Source: Dyadobacter psychrotolerans
GTDB taxonomy: Bacteria > Bacteroidota > Bacteroidia > Cytophagales > Spirosomataceae
DNA: 64,000 nt
Assembly (NCBI RefSeq): GCF_004349265.1
Contig: NZ_SMFL01000002.1
Coordinates: 186,001 to 250,000 of the forward strand
Direction of reading: 5' to 3'
Below are positions 54,400-62,869 of the stretch, in pieces. The notes under the pieces are model-generated. The model searched no databases. It had not been told where the DNA came from and saw only the letters and a list, made by a program, of their open reading frames with translations. How positions within the stretch are numbered: the first letter of the stretch is position 1; each line of letters opens with the position of its first letter. Position numbers and translations under genes: made by a program.

Positions 54400-54490
54400 G
54401 AAATACAAAAGCAGTGAGCAAAACCGGTTGCTGCCGGTTAGCCCATGAATTAGGAGCTGGTCGTGTTGCTGCACGTCCGGCTCTTTTTTT
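54400..54490 (+). ncRNA. Candidate cis-antisense RNA opposite the FecR-susC gap (third PUL)
   Basis: A strong terminator on the + strand (54454-54490) has no + strand gene upstream for more than 5 kb. A weak promoter, TTTG (54367-54370), 20 bases, then TTGTGTTG, would start an RNA near 54405. A small hairpin AACCGG/CCGGTT (54422-54427 with 54434-54439) lies inside. The RNA would be complementary to the susC leader. It parallels the candidate at 39625-39745; the 5' end is a guess. Confidence 0.35.
54454..54490 (+). terminator. Rightward intrinsic terminator in the FecR-susC gap
   Basis: GAGCTGG (54454-54460) pairs with CCGGCTC (54477-54483) with one U-G wobble. The inner CGTG/CACG stem (54462-54465 with 54472-54475) closes a six-base loop, and seven T follow (54484-54490). 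The T-run shows that it acts on + strand RNA, antisense to the operon. Confidence 0.75.
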
Positions 54491-54541
54491 GCAGGTGTTT
54501 TAAAAATTGTCTTTTTTCATAGAGTCGGGTTTTGTTGATTA

Positions 54542-55606
54542 TTATTCACTGCAGCCATCGCCAATGAATACCACCTGGCCGTCAATCAGGTTATATCTGC
54601 CTTCTACAACCTTGCCGATCAGTTCGAGCTTTTCAAACAGCGACTCATCAGAAAGCACCATGTTTAGTTTACAGTCTTTAAATTTCTCCTTATCATAGAT
54701 GACCTTGATACCATAAATTTGTTCAAGTCCCTCAAAGATCTGGGACAGGGGAGTATCCGTATAAATGTAAGATTTCAGCTGTGTTGCCGAGACCAGAACG
54801 ACTGGTTTCGGAACAACAGTCCGGGTAATTTGAAAGTCTTTTTTTGTGTAAACTGCTTTTTGATTTGGCGTTAGGACAATGCCTTGTTTTTCGGCATGGT
54901 CGCCCTCCGTGGAGGAGCTGTAAACGCGTACCCGGCCCGCGCTTACTTCCACTTTTACATTGTCAGTGTGTTTGTAAGCTGAGACCTTAAAACGTGTTCC
55001 TAGTACTTTGGTAGTCAGCCCGTTGGTATATACATAAAAAGGCCGCTCCGCATTTTTAACAACCGAAAAAGTGGCTTCTCCGCTTAAATAAACTTCTCTG
55101 CGCGCGCTGTTCTCCATTTCGTAGCTAATCTCGCTTCCATGAGATAAAATAATGGTGCTGCCATCCGAAAGTGTGATAAGTTTGGGTTCCTGCGTTTCGT
55201 TTGAAAGTGTTTTGGAATCAAATCCGTCTGAAATAACTGTTTGGGAAAAAGGCAGTTTCACACTGGGCTTAAAAAACCAGAGGCTGATAGCAGACAGGAT
55301 TAAAAATGAAGCTGCAATTCCGGTGTAGTTGATTAGCCTTTTTAAAGGAAAGACGGTTGATTTTTCAAGACGTTCCAGAATGGCCTGATGCCCTTTTTGA
55401 ATTTCACAGTCAGGAACCTGAGGATAAAAGCCTGCGAGCGCTTTAATCATCGCGGCGGCCTTATCGATTAGATCTGAATTGCTAAAGTGTTGATCTTTTA
55501 CAAACTGCCAATACTGGTCACTTTCCGGATCAGGATATTTTACCCACCGTATAAATGACTCATCCTGTAAAAAATCCTGTAGGCTGTAATTTGCGTAGCG
55601 ATCCAT
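54542..55606 (-). CDS. FecR-family anti-sigma factor (third PUL)
   Basis: A 354-aa inner-membrane anti-sigma protein. The N-terminal cytosolic part (YSLQDFLQDESFIRWVKYPD) is the form common in Bacteroidota PUL regulators. A membrane helix lies near 87-112 (LINYTGIAASFLILSAISLWFF). The FecR domain follows (about 145-240: LSDGSTIILSHGSEISYE, REVYLSGEATFSVVKN, VLGTRFKVSAYK) and a C-terminal DUF4974 segment (PLSQIFEGLEQIYGIKVIYD) for contact with the SusC STN domain. It lies 140 bp after the sigma gene. The start is the ATG at 55606. Confidence 0.93.
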   Translation of the reverse strand: MDRYANYSLQDFLQDESFIRWVKYPDPESDQYWQFVKDQHFSNSDLIDKAAAMIKALAGFYPQVPDCEIQKGHQAILERLEKSTVFPLKRLINYTGIAASFLILSAISLWFFKPSVKLPFSQTVISDGFDSKTLSNETQEPKLITLSDGSTIILSHGSEISYEMENSARREVYLSGEATFSVVKNAERPFYVYTNGLTTKVLGTRFKVSAYKHTDNVKVEVSAGRVRVYSSSTEGDHAEKQGIVLTPNQKAVYTKKDFQITRTVVPKPVVLVSATQLKSYIYTDTPLSQIFEGLEQIYGIKVIYDKEKFKDCKLNMVLSDESLFEKLELIGKVVEGRYNLIDGQVVFIGDGCSE

Positions 55607-55746
55607 TGAAGTTGATATGCTCTAATCAACAGATACGGAACTTTTAAAAACATACTCAGTAAAATCACAAAAAATATTAAAATTGTTCGATTTTTATTTT
55701 GCCACCATTTTGGGTTAACCTTCACGTCCTTAATAAAAGGAGTAGA

Positions 55747-56334
55747 TCAGGGAATCAGAATCGCAACAGATAAAAGAGAGACGGGAAAGAAGGGGAGCTC
55801 TGAGCGCAGCTGCTGCATGGCTCGGTTTTGCAGATTTCTCACCGATTGTTGATTGATATTCATGATCTGTGCAATTTGCTCCGCCGAAAAATCATGATAA
55901 TAACGGAGCTGAATGGCTTCCTGCTGACGTATCGGGAGTTTTTTTAAAGCGCAATGCAGTTTTTCGAGTTGTACGCGGTGGTCTTCATCTGAGATCCAGC
56001 AGCTCTCAATATCAGCAACATAGGGCATTTGCTGATCGGAAAGCTCACCATCATTGCTGAAAACGAAGCGGTTACTTTCAAAGGAACGTATCAGTTTGTT
56101 TCTTAGAGACCGGTAAAGATAAAATCTGGGCGAATCAACTTCTTTCAGGACAGTACGTTTGTTCCAAAGATTTAAAAACAGGTCCTGAATACTATCTTGT
56201 ACCAAGTCATGATCTGTCGAAATCCTGTAGCCATATCGAAAAAGGTCAGTAGCAAAATAGCTATACAGTTTCTCGAAGGCGGCTGTGTTGCCCTGGCACA
56301 TTTCACTCCAAAAATGTTGTTCATCCAATCGCAT
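55747..56334 (-). CDS. ECF RNA polymerase sigma factor (third PUL)
   Basis: An ECF sigma factor of about 195 aa. Region 2: AAFEKLYSYFATDLFRYGYRIS..LVQDSIQDLFLNLWNKR. Region 4: LPIRQQEAIQLRYYHDFSAEQIAQIMNINQQSVRNLQNRAMQQLRS. The end is hydrophobic (FPVSLLSVAILIP). The ATG at 56334 (MRLDEQHFWSEM) is preferred; a GTG eleven codons upstream is possible. With the FecR protein it forms the relay for the SusC/D pair downstream; the divergent GH31 gene may be in the same regulon. Confidence 0.92.
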   Translation of the reverse strand: MRLDEQHFWSEMCQGNTAAFEKLYSYFATDLFRYGYRISTDHDLVQDSIQDLFLNLWNKRTVLKEVDSPRFYLYRSLRNKLIRSFESNRFVFSNDGELSDQQMPYVADIESCWISDEDHRVQLEKLHCALKKLPIRQQEAIQLRYYHDFSAEQIAQIMNINQQSVRNLQNRAMQQLRSELPFFPVSLLSVAILIP

Positions 56335-56670
56335 AGCCGGCAGTTGTAATAATGTCACAGAAGTCACTGTGGAGTTTAAAGGTTAAAAATTCGCGATTTT
56401 TTCTAATTAAATCATCTTTTTATTATTAATCGGTATAAAATAGATATTTCATTCAAGACGGCAAATTTGACAATTACAAAAGAAAATCTTTTTTGTTATA
56501 TACTTAAAATCTTTTTGCCGAAGCACGAGGCGTGCTTCCATTAGAAAAGTCTGTGCGATAAGTAAAAAAATAAAAGCTCCGTTTTTAGATGATAGTTAGT
56601 TCAAATCCCAGAAGTGAATTTAAATCAGGAAAGTCAATAAAATATCTCAGACCTAAACCCATAAAAACCA
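56335..56670. other. 336-bp divergent region with perfect hairpin
   Basis: AT-rich DNA between the sigma gene (-) and GH31 (+), without coding potential. Its one clear feature is GAAGCACG AGG CGTGCTTC (56520-56538), an 8-bp perfect stem with a three-base loop. No T-run follows on either strand, so it is more likely an operator or leader structure than a terminator. No convincing promoter was placed. Confidence 0.5.
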
Positions 56671-58827
56671 ATGCGTTTTAAAACACATTTACTTTTCTTT
56701 TTGTCTTCATTTGTTTTCAATTATAATTTAAATGCCCAAAACGCTAATTTTCAGTGGAAACGGGTTGCGCCGGGTGTCTGGAAGGCAATTGTTGGAAAAC
56801 CGGAACAGATTTCGCTGCTTGGCGTGGCCCAAATTAAACCGATGCAGCAGGCTTTGGAAAAACTGGGTGCTCCCGCGTTTCCAAAACATCTGACCGGCAG
56901 CAAAAATGAGCTTACCGATGGCAAAGTTTATCTTCGTTTTCCCTTGGTTAAACAGGAGCAGCTTTTCGGGTTGGGACTTAATTTTAAATCCGTTCAGCAG
57001 CGCGGCAGTATCAAGACGCTTCATGTGGATCACTACAATGGAAAGGATGATGGCCGCACCCACGCGCCGGTGCCCTTTTATGTGTCTGGCAAAGGTTATG
57101 GGATACTGATCAACTCCGCGCGATATATAACTGTTTATGCAGGTACGGCCTCACGAAGGGATTCTGAAAATCCACCTCTGGAAATGAACAGGAATACTCA
57201 GAAAAACTGGGATCCGTCACCATATTCGGATGCAGTTGAAATTCTGGTGCCTGCTGCTGGAACAGAGGTATATGTATTTGCAGGAAAAAATGCGATGGAG
57301 GTCGTGCAGCGTTACAATCTATATTGCGGAGGAGGAACGCTTCCGCCGAAATGGGGACTGGGTTTCACGCACCGTACGCCCACACTTTTTACTGATCAGC
57401 AGGTTTTAAAAGAAGTGGCGGATTTTGAAGCAAATGGTTATCCGCTGAGTTTCGTCGGTCTTGAACCGGGGTGGCAGTCTTATGCTTACCCCAACAGTTT
57501 TGTCTGGGACTCGACCCGTTATCCGAAGCCAAAAGCATTCTTGGATCAGTTAAAAACAAAAAACATAAGGGCGAATTTATGGATCAATCCTTATGTGTCT
57601 TCGCATTCACCCATCTACAAAAACATTCTTCCTTACACGGCTTCGCATACGGTTTGGGTAGGAGTGGTGCCGGATTTTAATACTAAGCCAGCGCAAAACC
57701 TATGTAAAGGTCTGTTTACCAAACAGCATATCGATCTTGGCGTTTCCGGTTATAAAGTCGATGAAACGGATGGTTACGATAACTGGCTGTGGCCTGATGT
57801 GGCTAAATTTCCTTCCGGTTTTACTGCCGAGCAGGTTCGTCAAACTTACGGACTGCAATTTCAAAAAATGTCATCTGAATGGTTTAGAGAAAAAAATATA
57901 AGAACCTATGGGCTCGTTCGTGCTTCCAATGCCGGTGCGTCGGCTCTGCCTTATGTGATTTATAACGATTATTACAATCATAAAGATTTTATTACTGCAT
58001 TGGTCAACAGCAGTTTTATTGGAGTACTGTGGACCCCGGAGGCTCGTTCGTCGAAGACTTCGGAAGAGTGGCTCAGACGCATGCAGACAGTTTGTTTCTC
58101 TCCGATGGCGATGCTAAATGCCTGGGCGGATGGCACCAAACCCTGGACTTTCCCCGATGTTGCCGATCAGGTTAAAGAGGTTATGCAGCTTCGGATGCAG
58201 CTGCTTCCCTATTTGTATACCACTTTTGCCCAATATCATTTTGAAGGCAAACCACCAGTTCGTGCCATGAATCTGGTTGAGGGCTTTTCGTTTGAGGATA
58301 AAATGGTGGAAGGAAAACTTAATTCTACGGATAATCCTTATGCTCAGGCTGTTCGTCAGGATATAAAAGACCAATATATGATCGGTGATTACCTGCTGGT
58401 TGCGCCTTTGTTTGCAGGGGAGCGGACACGTAAGGTCGTACTGCCAAGAGGTAAGTGGTATGATTTCTACACAGGCAACCTGGTCGGTGAGGCAGAGACA
58501 ATCGAAATAGATCAAAAAGCGGCACTTGACAGAATTCCGCTATTCGTTAAAGATGGAGGCATAATTCCTATGGTGCCAGTCATCTTGCATTCGCCCTTGA
58601 AAGATCAGGTGCTGCCTTTAACGGTTCGGCATTATGGTACACTGGAAAACAGCTGGAATTTGTATGACGACGATGGCGAAAGCTTCGAATATGAAAAAGG
58701 GATTTACAGCTTTACCAAACTGGAAGTCAAAAGAGATATAAATAGAGATTTAGTAGGAAATGTACCAGTTCCATCAACAAAACAAATTCGATATAATTCC
58801 ATTACCTGGCAATGGATGACGAAGTAA
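56671..58827 (+). CDS. Secreted glycoside hydrolase family 31
   Basis: A 718-aa exported enzyme (signal peptide about 1-23, NLNAQ) of GH31, which hydrolyses alpha-glycosides (alpha-glucosidase, alpha-xylosidase, alpha-galactosidase types). The N-terminal beta-sandwich contains QLFGLGLNFKSVQQRG and VPFYVSGKGYGILINSARY. The catalytic barrel (about 225-560) has LPPKWGLGFTHRTPT, FVGLEPGWQSY, NIRANLWINPYVSSHSP and the nucleophile region GYKVDETDGYD, and later LLPYLYTTFAQYHFEGKPPVRAM. C-terminal beta domains include YDDDGESFEYEKG. Specificity cannot be told. It is divergent from the sigma/FecR genes of the third PUL and probably serves that PUL. Confidence 0.92.
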   Translation: MRFKTHLLFFLSSFVFNYNLNAQNANFQWKRVAPGVWKAIVGKPEQISLLGVAQIKPMQQALEKLGAPAFPKHLTGSKNELTDGKVYLRFPLVKQEQLFGLGLNFKSVQQRGSIKTLHVDHYNGKDDGRTHAPVPFYVSGKGYGILINSARYITVYAGTASRRDSENPPLEMNRNTQKNWDPSPYSDAVEILVPAAGTEVYVFAGKNAMEVVQRYNLYCGGGTLPPKWGLGFTHRTPTLFTDQQVLKEVADFEANGYPLSFVGLEPGWQSYAYPNSFVWDSTRYPKPKAFLDQLKTKNIRANLWINPYVSSHSPIYKNILPYTASHTVWVGVVPDFNTKPAQNLCKGLFTKQHIDLGVSGYKVDETDGYDNWLWPDVAKFPSGFTAEQVRQTYGLQFQKMSSEWFREKNIRTYGLVRASNAGASALPYVIYNDYYNHKDFITALVNSSFIGVLWTPEARSSKTSEEWLRRMQTVCFSPMAMLNAWADGTKPWTFPDVADQVKEVMQLRMQLLPYLYTTFAQYHFEGKPPVRAMNLVEGFSFEDKMVEGKLNSTDNPYAQAVRQDIKDQYMIGDYLLVAPLFAGERTRKVVLPRGKWYDFYTGNLVGEAETIEIDQKAALDRIPLFVKDGGIIPMVPVILHSPLKDQVLPLTVRHYGTLENSWNLYDDDGESFEYEKGIYSFTKLEVKRDINRDLVGNVPVPSTKQIRYNSITWQWMTK

Positions 58828-59154
58828 TACGAGACATGTATTTGCGAATTAATTTTGATTATTTTAAAATTATATCGTTTTTAATTTTCTGTTTGACACA
58901 TTTAAATATGTTTTTACGTATATTGTTAGCGATTTCCACACTTTCTTTCGATAAGGCTTTAAAGATTCAATTCAGCCGTAAAATGCCCTCTTAACTAATT
59001 CCGCTTGCCAACGGTCTAGTAATAATTTAGATTTATTTTGTAGAAACATTTCTAATTTCTTGCTAGAACTAATTAAATATTATTAATTTAAATTGTAATA
59101 AGCAGTGATTATTCTGGCTCCTATTGAGAAATGCGCTAAATCATAGACAACGTT
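58828..59154. other. 327-bp AT-rich intergenic region
   Basis: Very AT-rich sequence after GH31. Short open frames are present but have no ribosome-binding site or recognisable protein pattern. I see no terminator with a clear stem and no other feature. Confidence 0.5.
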
Positions 59155-59340
59155 ATGAGAAAATTAAACATGGCAATGGCATTAAAATGGTTCGTTTTCC
59201 TTCCGATGATCCTTCCGGCATGTGTTATTTTTGGAGCGATACAGGGAATGATGACCATGGCCGACAAGGTCTGGACCAGAATGTGGCTCGATATTGAAAA
59301 GATCGAGGTGGAAAGTTGGGATAAAGATGTTTTGTTATGA
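59155..59340 (+). CDS. Small membrane protein, hypothetical
   Basis: A 61-aa reading frame: MRKLNMAMALKWFVFLPMILPACVIFGAIQGMM is a single hydrophobic helix (about 10-30) followed by a charged tail (KVWTRMWLDIEKIEVESWDKDVLL). No family is recognised. The codon use looks coding (few rare runs, a sensible amphipathic tail), but the ribosome-binding site is unclear and length alone gives little support. It is followed 90 bp later by an SRPBCC gene in the same direction. Confidence 0.4.
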   Translation: MRKLNMAMALKWFVFLPMILPACVIFGAIQGMMTMADKVWTRMWLDIEKIEVESWDKDVLL

Positions 59341-59429
59341 TTACACTCTGTACATCAACAGGTTTTACTTTTGTGAAAGAATGATGTAATTGCATCATGC
59401 CAGACTATTTTGTAAAACCGTCTTGTAAT

Positions 59430-59849
59430 ATGGCCACGAATATTTCTACCATAAACATTAATGCGCCGATTGAAAGAGTTTGGGCAGCTTTAACAGATCC
59501 GGAACTTGTAAAAAAGTGGCAGTATGGCAGTGTGCTGACAACGGACTGGCAGCCAGGCAGTGAGATCCGGTTTCGGACAGAGTGGGAGGGCCAGGTTTTT
59601 GAACAATGGGGCATTGTGCTGGAAATGGTACCTTTTGAGCTGATCAAATACAGCTTATTTGCACCCAGGCCCGGACTGGAAGATAAAGCGGAAAATTACT
59701 TTGTAATGAATTATATCCTGTCGGATTCACACGGAGCCGTTAAGCTGGAAATTATTCAGCAGGACGACCGGCCAGGCGCTGTGCAGGAAGATCCCCACGG
59801 AGAAGAAAATCCTATTTTACATGGCTTAAAAATTTTATTGGAAGTGTGA
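59430..59849 (+). CDS. SRPBCC (START-like/AHSA1) domain protein
   Basis: A cytosolic protein of about 139 aa: ISTININAPIERVWAALTDPELVKKWQYG opens the AHSA1/START-like hydrophobic-pocket fold, followed by PGSEIRFRTEWEGQVFEQWGIVLEMVPFELIKYSLFAP. The role is unknown; such proteins bind small hydrophobic ligands. The start at the ATG at 59430 (MATNISTI) gives the usual N-terminus; an ATG eleven codons upstream is possible. It ends 45 bp before a response regulator gene in the same direction. Confidence 0.88.
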   Translation: MATNISTININAPIERVWAALTDPELVKKWQYGSVLTTDWQPGSEIRFRTEWEGQVFEQWGIVLEMVPFELIKYSLFAPRPGLEDKAENYFVMNYILSDSHGAVKLEIIQQDDRPGAVQEDPHGEENPILHGLKILLEV

Positions 59850-59894
59850 TCCTTTCGGGCGTATTTTTGAGTGTAAACCCGAAGCCCCTTTCAA

Positions 59895-60539
59895 ATGCCT
59901 GTACGTGTATTGATCGTTGATGATCACCAGATTATATTAGACAGCCTTTCCCTCTTAATCTCTACCATTCCTCAGGTGGAAATAGTCGGAAAGCTTAATG
60001 AAAGCAGGAGCGTTGCTGATTTTCTGGAAGTCTATCCGGTAGATATTCTGATCACTGATTTCACAATGCCCTATCTGACAGGTATTGATCTTACATTACA
60101 GCTCAGGCCGCTATATCCAAAATTAAAAATACTGATGCTGACTGTTTCAGAAGACGCCGAAACGATCCGTCAGGCTTTTCAGGCAGGCATAACCGGTTAT
60201 GTAATGAAAAAGGCAAGCCGTGCCGAACTGGAAACTGCTTTAATGACGGTTGCATCCGGAACCAAATATTTCAGTGAGGCAGTTATGAAAGAACTGTTAA
60301 ATCCTAATGACGGATCTTTGTCAACTGAAGTATTACCATCCGAACCTGTTGCCGTTACTTCGCGGGAACTTGAAATTATTAAACTTATAGCTCAGGAATT
60401 TTCTACCTCCGAAATTGCGGAAAAGCTTTTTATCAGTTTTGGAACCGTAGAAACACACCGGCACAACATTCTTCGTAAGCTGAACGTGAAAAACTCGATT
60501 GGTATCACCAAATACGCCATCAGGTATAAACTGATCTGA
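59895..60539 (+). CDS. NarL/LuxR-family response regulator
   Basis: A 214-aa regulator. The receiver domain (1-120) has D9/D10 and phospho-acceptor D55 in ILITDFTMPY, with the conserved Lys in GYVMKKAS. The LuxR HTH (about 148-212) reads VTSRELEIIKLIAQEFSTSEIAEKLFISFGTVETHRHNILRKLNVKN. The TPR kinase gene converges on it with only 5 bp between the stop codons, so the two are probably partners although on opposite strands. The target genes are unknown; the right-edge secreted protein gene is one candidate. Confidence 0.93.
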   Translation: MPVRVLIVDDHQIILDSLSLLISTIPQVEIVGKLNESRSVADFLEVYPVDILITDFTMPYLTGIDLTLQLRPLYPKLKILMLTVSEDAETIRQAFQAGITGYVMKKASRAELETALMTVASGTKYFSEAVMKELLNPNDGSLSTEVLPSEPVAVTSRELEIIKLIAQEFSTSEIAEKLFISFGTVETHRHNILRKLNVKNSIGITKYAIRYKLI

Positions 60540-60544
60540 CTTTA

Positions 60545-62629
60545 CTACACTGGTACACGGGCAACAACTTTTGTTCCGCTATCGGGAGTACTTTCAACTT
60601 TCCAGTCTCCATGTAACGCATCGATGCGTGCGCTGATGTTGCGAAGACCAATGCCGTTTGTCTGTGATTGGGCGGTAAAACCAACTCCATTGTCACTAAC
60701 TGTTAGCAGCAGCATACCTTCATTTTGAGAAAGGCTTAGCCAAACCTTACTTGCTTTGGCATGCTTGATGATGTTGTTGACCAGCTCCAAAACGACGTTG
60801 TAAAGTTCAAATTCAATTTTAGGATCGGCCCGCTGCTGCATCTGGTCTATGACAAGCGTAAATTGCGTTTTAGGGTTGGTATTTAATTTTTCTGTCAGTT
60901 TTAATAGGGCTGCCACCAGTCCATGCGTTTCCAGTTCGGCGGGCAGCATGTTGTGAGAAATCAGGCGAACGTCGGCATAGATATCTTCAAGCATTTGAAT
61001 AGAACCGTTATGAATTTTCAGGTCTGCTTCGCTGTATGAAGAAGTGTTAAGTGCTTCCATGCGCCAGCGAAGCGCCGCCAGTTTGGTGTTCAGATTATCG
61101 TGCAGCTCGGAGGCAACCCGCTTTCTTTCCAGATTTTGTCCTTTGTAAAGTGCGAGCTCAATTTCTCTGTTTTTAGCCACCAGCTGCTGATTTTTACCTC
61201 TGAGTTTTCTGTTGGACCAAAGTATGATTCCCGCTATACAGACCGCAAGTACAGACAGGCCAATCAAAAAGTTACGGGACTGTATCAGTTTTTCATTTTG
61301 CAGTTTTTGTATGCTCAGCTTACTCAACTGGTCTTTTTTATCAAATTCATAATTCATTGCCATGGCAGTTGCCTTTTGCAGCGACTCCTTGTTGAGCAGT
61401 GAATCGGAGTCATTTTTAAACGCCCGGAAATAAACCAGTGCTTTTTTATTGTCTCCGGTTGCCTGGTAAGCCTCTGCCAGCTGGCGGTTATATTCTGCCG
61501 ATTCCTGTATCAATACCGGATCTGATTCCATGGCGTATTCCAGTCCTTTCGATGCGCGTGCGATCACCTGGCTATACTGTTTTTTTGCCAGATAAATTCT
61601 TCCATAATTAACCTGAACGACATGGTCGAGAAAATCGTCCGAATCGACTACATCCTGAAAAAGTTTGTCACCCAACTCGGTGTATTTTAAAGCTTTATCA
61701 AAGTCTTTCATTTGGGTGTAAACGCGTCCCATTCTTGAATAAGTCTTCGGAAGCCAGTAAGAGGCGCCGGAAGCTTCGTGAATGGCAGCTGCTTTTTTAA
61801 GAATCTCCAGTGCCGCTTTGTATTTACTTTGTTTTTCCAGGATTTCTGCCCGTTGGTTTAAAAGAAAAGCTTCCAGCACCTTGTCATTTCGGTTTTGGGC
61901 AATCCTGGCTGCATCATCATAAGCAGCCAGTGCTTCTTTATACAAACCCAGTGCGGCGTAGGCTACACCCAGATTAGGGATGGTGGAGCGAAGTGCGGTG
62001 ATATTGCCGGATTCTTCCTGCATTTTTCGTGCACGCAGCAAAAACTCAATTGCTTTACTGTATTGGCCGCTTATAGCCATTTTTTGACCCAGCTCGTTGT
62101 AGACCGTTCCCTGCCAGGATTTATCACCAAGAGCCTCAAATATAGCCAGTGCCTTATTATACAAAGGCATCACTTCTGCTTTGCGTGTTAAATTGGTTTC
62201 CAGAAGCTGCGCTTTACGAATATAAAGCTGGCCTTCTATATGGTGGTCCTTATTTTTGACGGCAATTTGCATAACCGTATCCAACTGGGCAAAAGCAGAT
62301 TTTTGATCCACCAGCCGGTCAACCTCAATACGCACCAGCATCAGCCGGCCTTTTGCTTCTCCTTTGAAAAAATTAAGTTTTTTAGCCAGTCGGACTGACT
62401 GCGAACAACAAACAATTGCAAGTGAATCGTTGCCGCCGAGCCAATTTGCATATCCAAGCTCGTAGAAGATATTAACCCTGTTTGTATCTGCTGCGGACTT
62501 TTTTAATTCTAACTGCAGCGAATCGATCTTTTGCGCTGTCGCTCCAAGGCAACACCCAACAAGTATAACAAGCAGAAATGTTTTCAAAACGGATTTTATT
62601 TCAATGGTTAGAGTCGGGCTTTCATCCAT
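60545..62629 (-). CDS. TPR-repeat sensor histidine kinase (HisKA_3)
   Basis: A 694-aa membrane kinase common in Bacteroidota. A signal segment (about 13-33) leads to a periplasmic array of tetratricopeptide repeats (about 50-400, such as WQGTVYNELGQKMAISGQYSKAIEFLLRA and IPNLGVAYAALGLYKEALAAYDDAA). A membrane helix (FLIGLSVLAVCIAGIILW, near 450) and short coiled coil follow. Then come HisKA_3 with His510 in RVASELHDNLNTKLAALRWRM and HATPase_c ending SDNGVGFTAQSQTNGIGLRNISARIDALHG. It lacks a DNA-binding domain. Its 3' end nearly touches that of the response regulator at 59895-60539, the likely partner. The stimulus is unknown. Confidence 0.93.
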   Translation of the reverse strand: MDESPTLTIEIKSVLKTFLLVILVGCCLGATAQKIDSLQLELKKSAADTNRVNIFYELGYANWLGGNDSLAIVCCSQSVRLAKKLNFFKGEAKGRLMLVRIEVDRLVDQKSAFAQLDTVMQIAVKNKDHHIEGQLYIRKAQLLETNLTRKAEVMPLYNKALAIFEALGDKSWQGTVYNELGQKMAISGQYSKAIEFLLRARKMQEESGNITALRSTIPNLGVAYAALGLYKEALAAYDDAARIAQNRNDKVLEAFLLNQRAEILEKQSKYKAALEILKKAAAIHEASGASYWLPKTYSRMGRVYTQMKDFDKALKYTELGDKLFQDVVDSDDFLDHVVQVNYGRIYLAKKQYSQVIARASKGLEYAMESDPVLIQESAEYNRQLAEAYQATGDNKKALVYFRAFKNDSDSLLNKESLQKATAMAMNYEFDKKDQLSKLSIQKLQNEKLIQSRNFLIGLSVLAVCIAGIILWSNRKLRGKNQQLVAKNREIELALYKGQNLERKRVASELHDNLNTKLAALRWRMEALNTSSYSEADLKIHNGSIQMLEDIYADVRLISHNMLPAELETHGLVAALLKLTEKLNTNPKTQFTLVIDQMQQRADPKIEFELYNVVLELVNNIIKHAKASKVWLSLSQNEGMLLLTVSDNGVGFTAQSQTNGIGLRNISARIDALHGDWKVESTPDSGTKVVARVPV

Positions 62630-62869
62630 GTGATGATTGGTAAAAATAAGAAAAAAGGATCAGCTTAAAATAGCTAAGAACCTGGCAGTCAATTTTCATT
62701 TATGTTGTAAATAAATGAAAAAATAAGCATCGGGGTATTAAAGGTGCGGTAAAATGTATGTTTTCATATAGGCTTTTTATAGGTGTTCATCGATTTTATC
62801 AGGGTTGCTTTTAGAGGACTTTTGTAATGTTCCAATTGGCCTTTGGCCTCTACCTTTAAAACAACTGTT

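Noticed and set aside
58812..58994. A 60-codon hydrophobic frame overlapping the end of the GH31 gene
   Set aside because: It overlaps GH31 codons, lies in very AT-rich DNA where hydrophobic codons are expected by chance, and has no ribosome-binding site.
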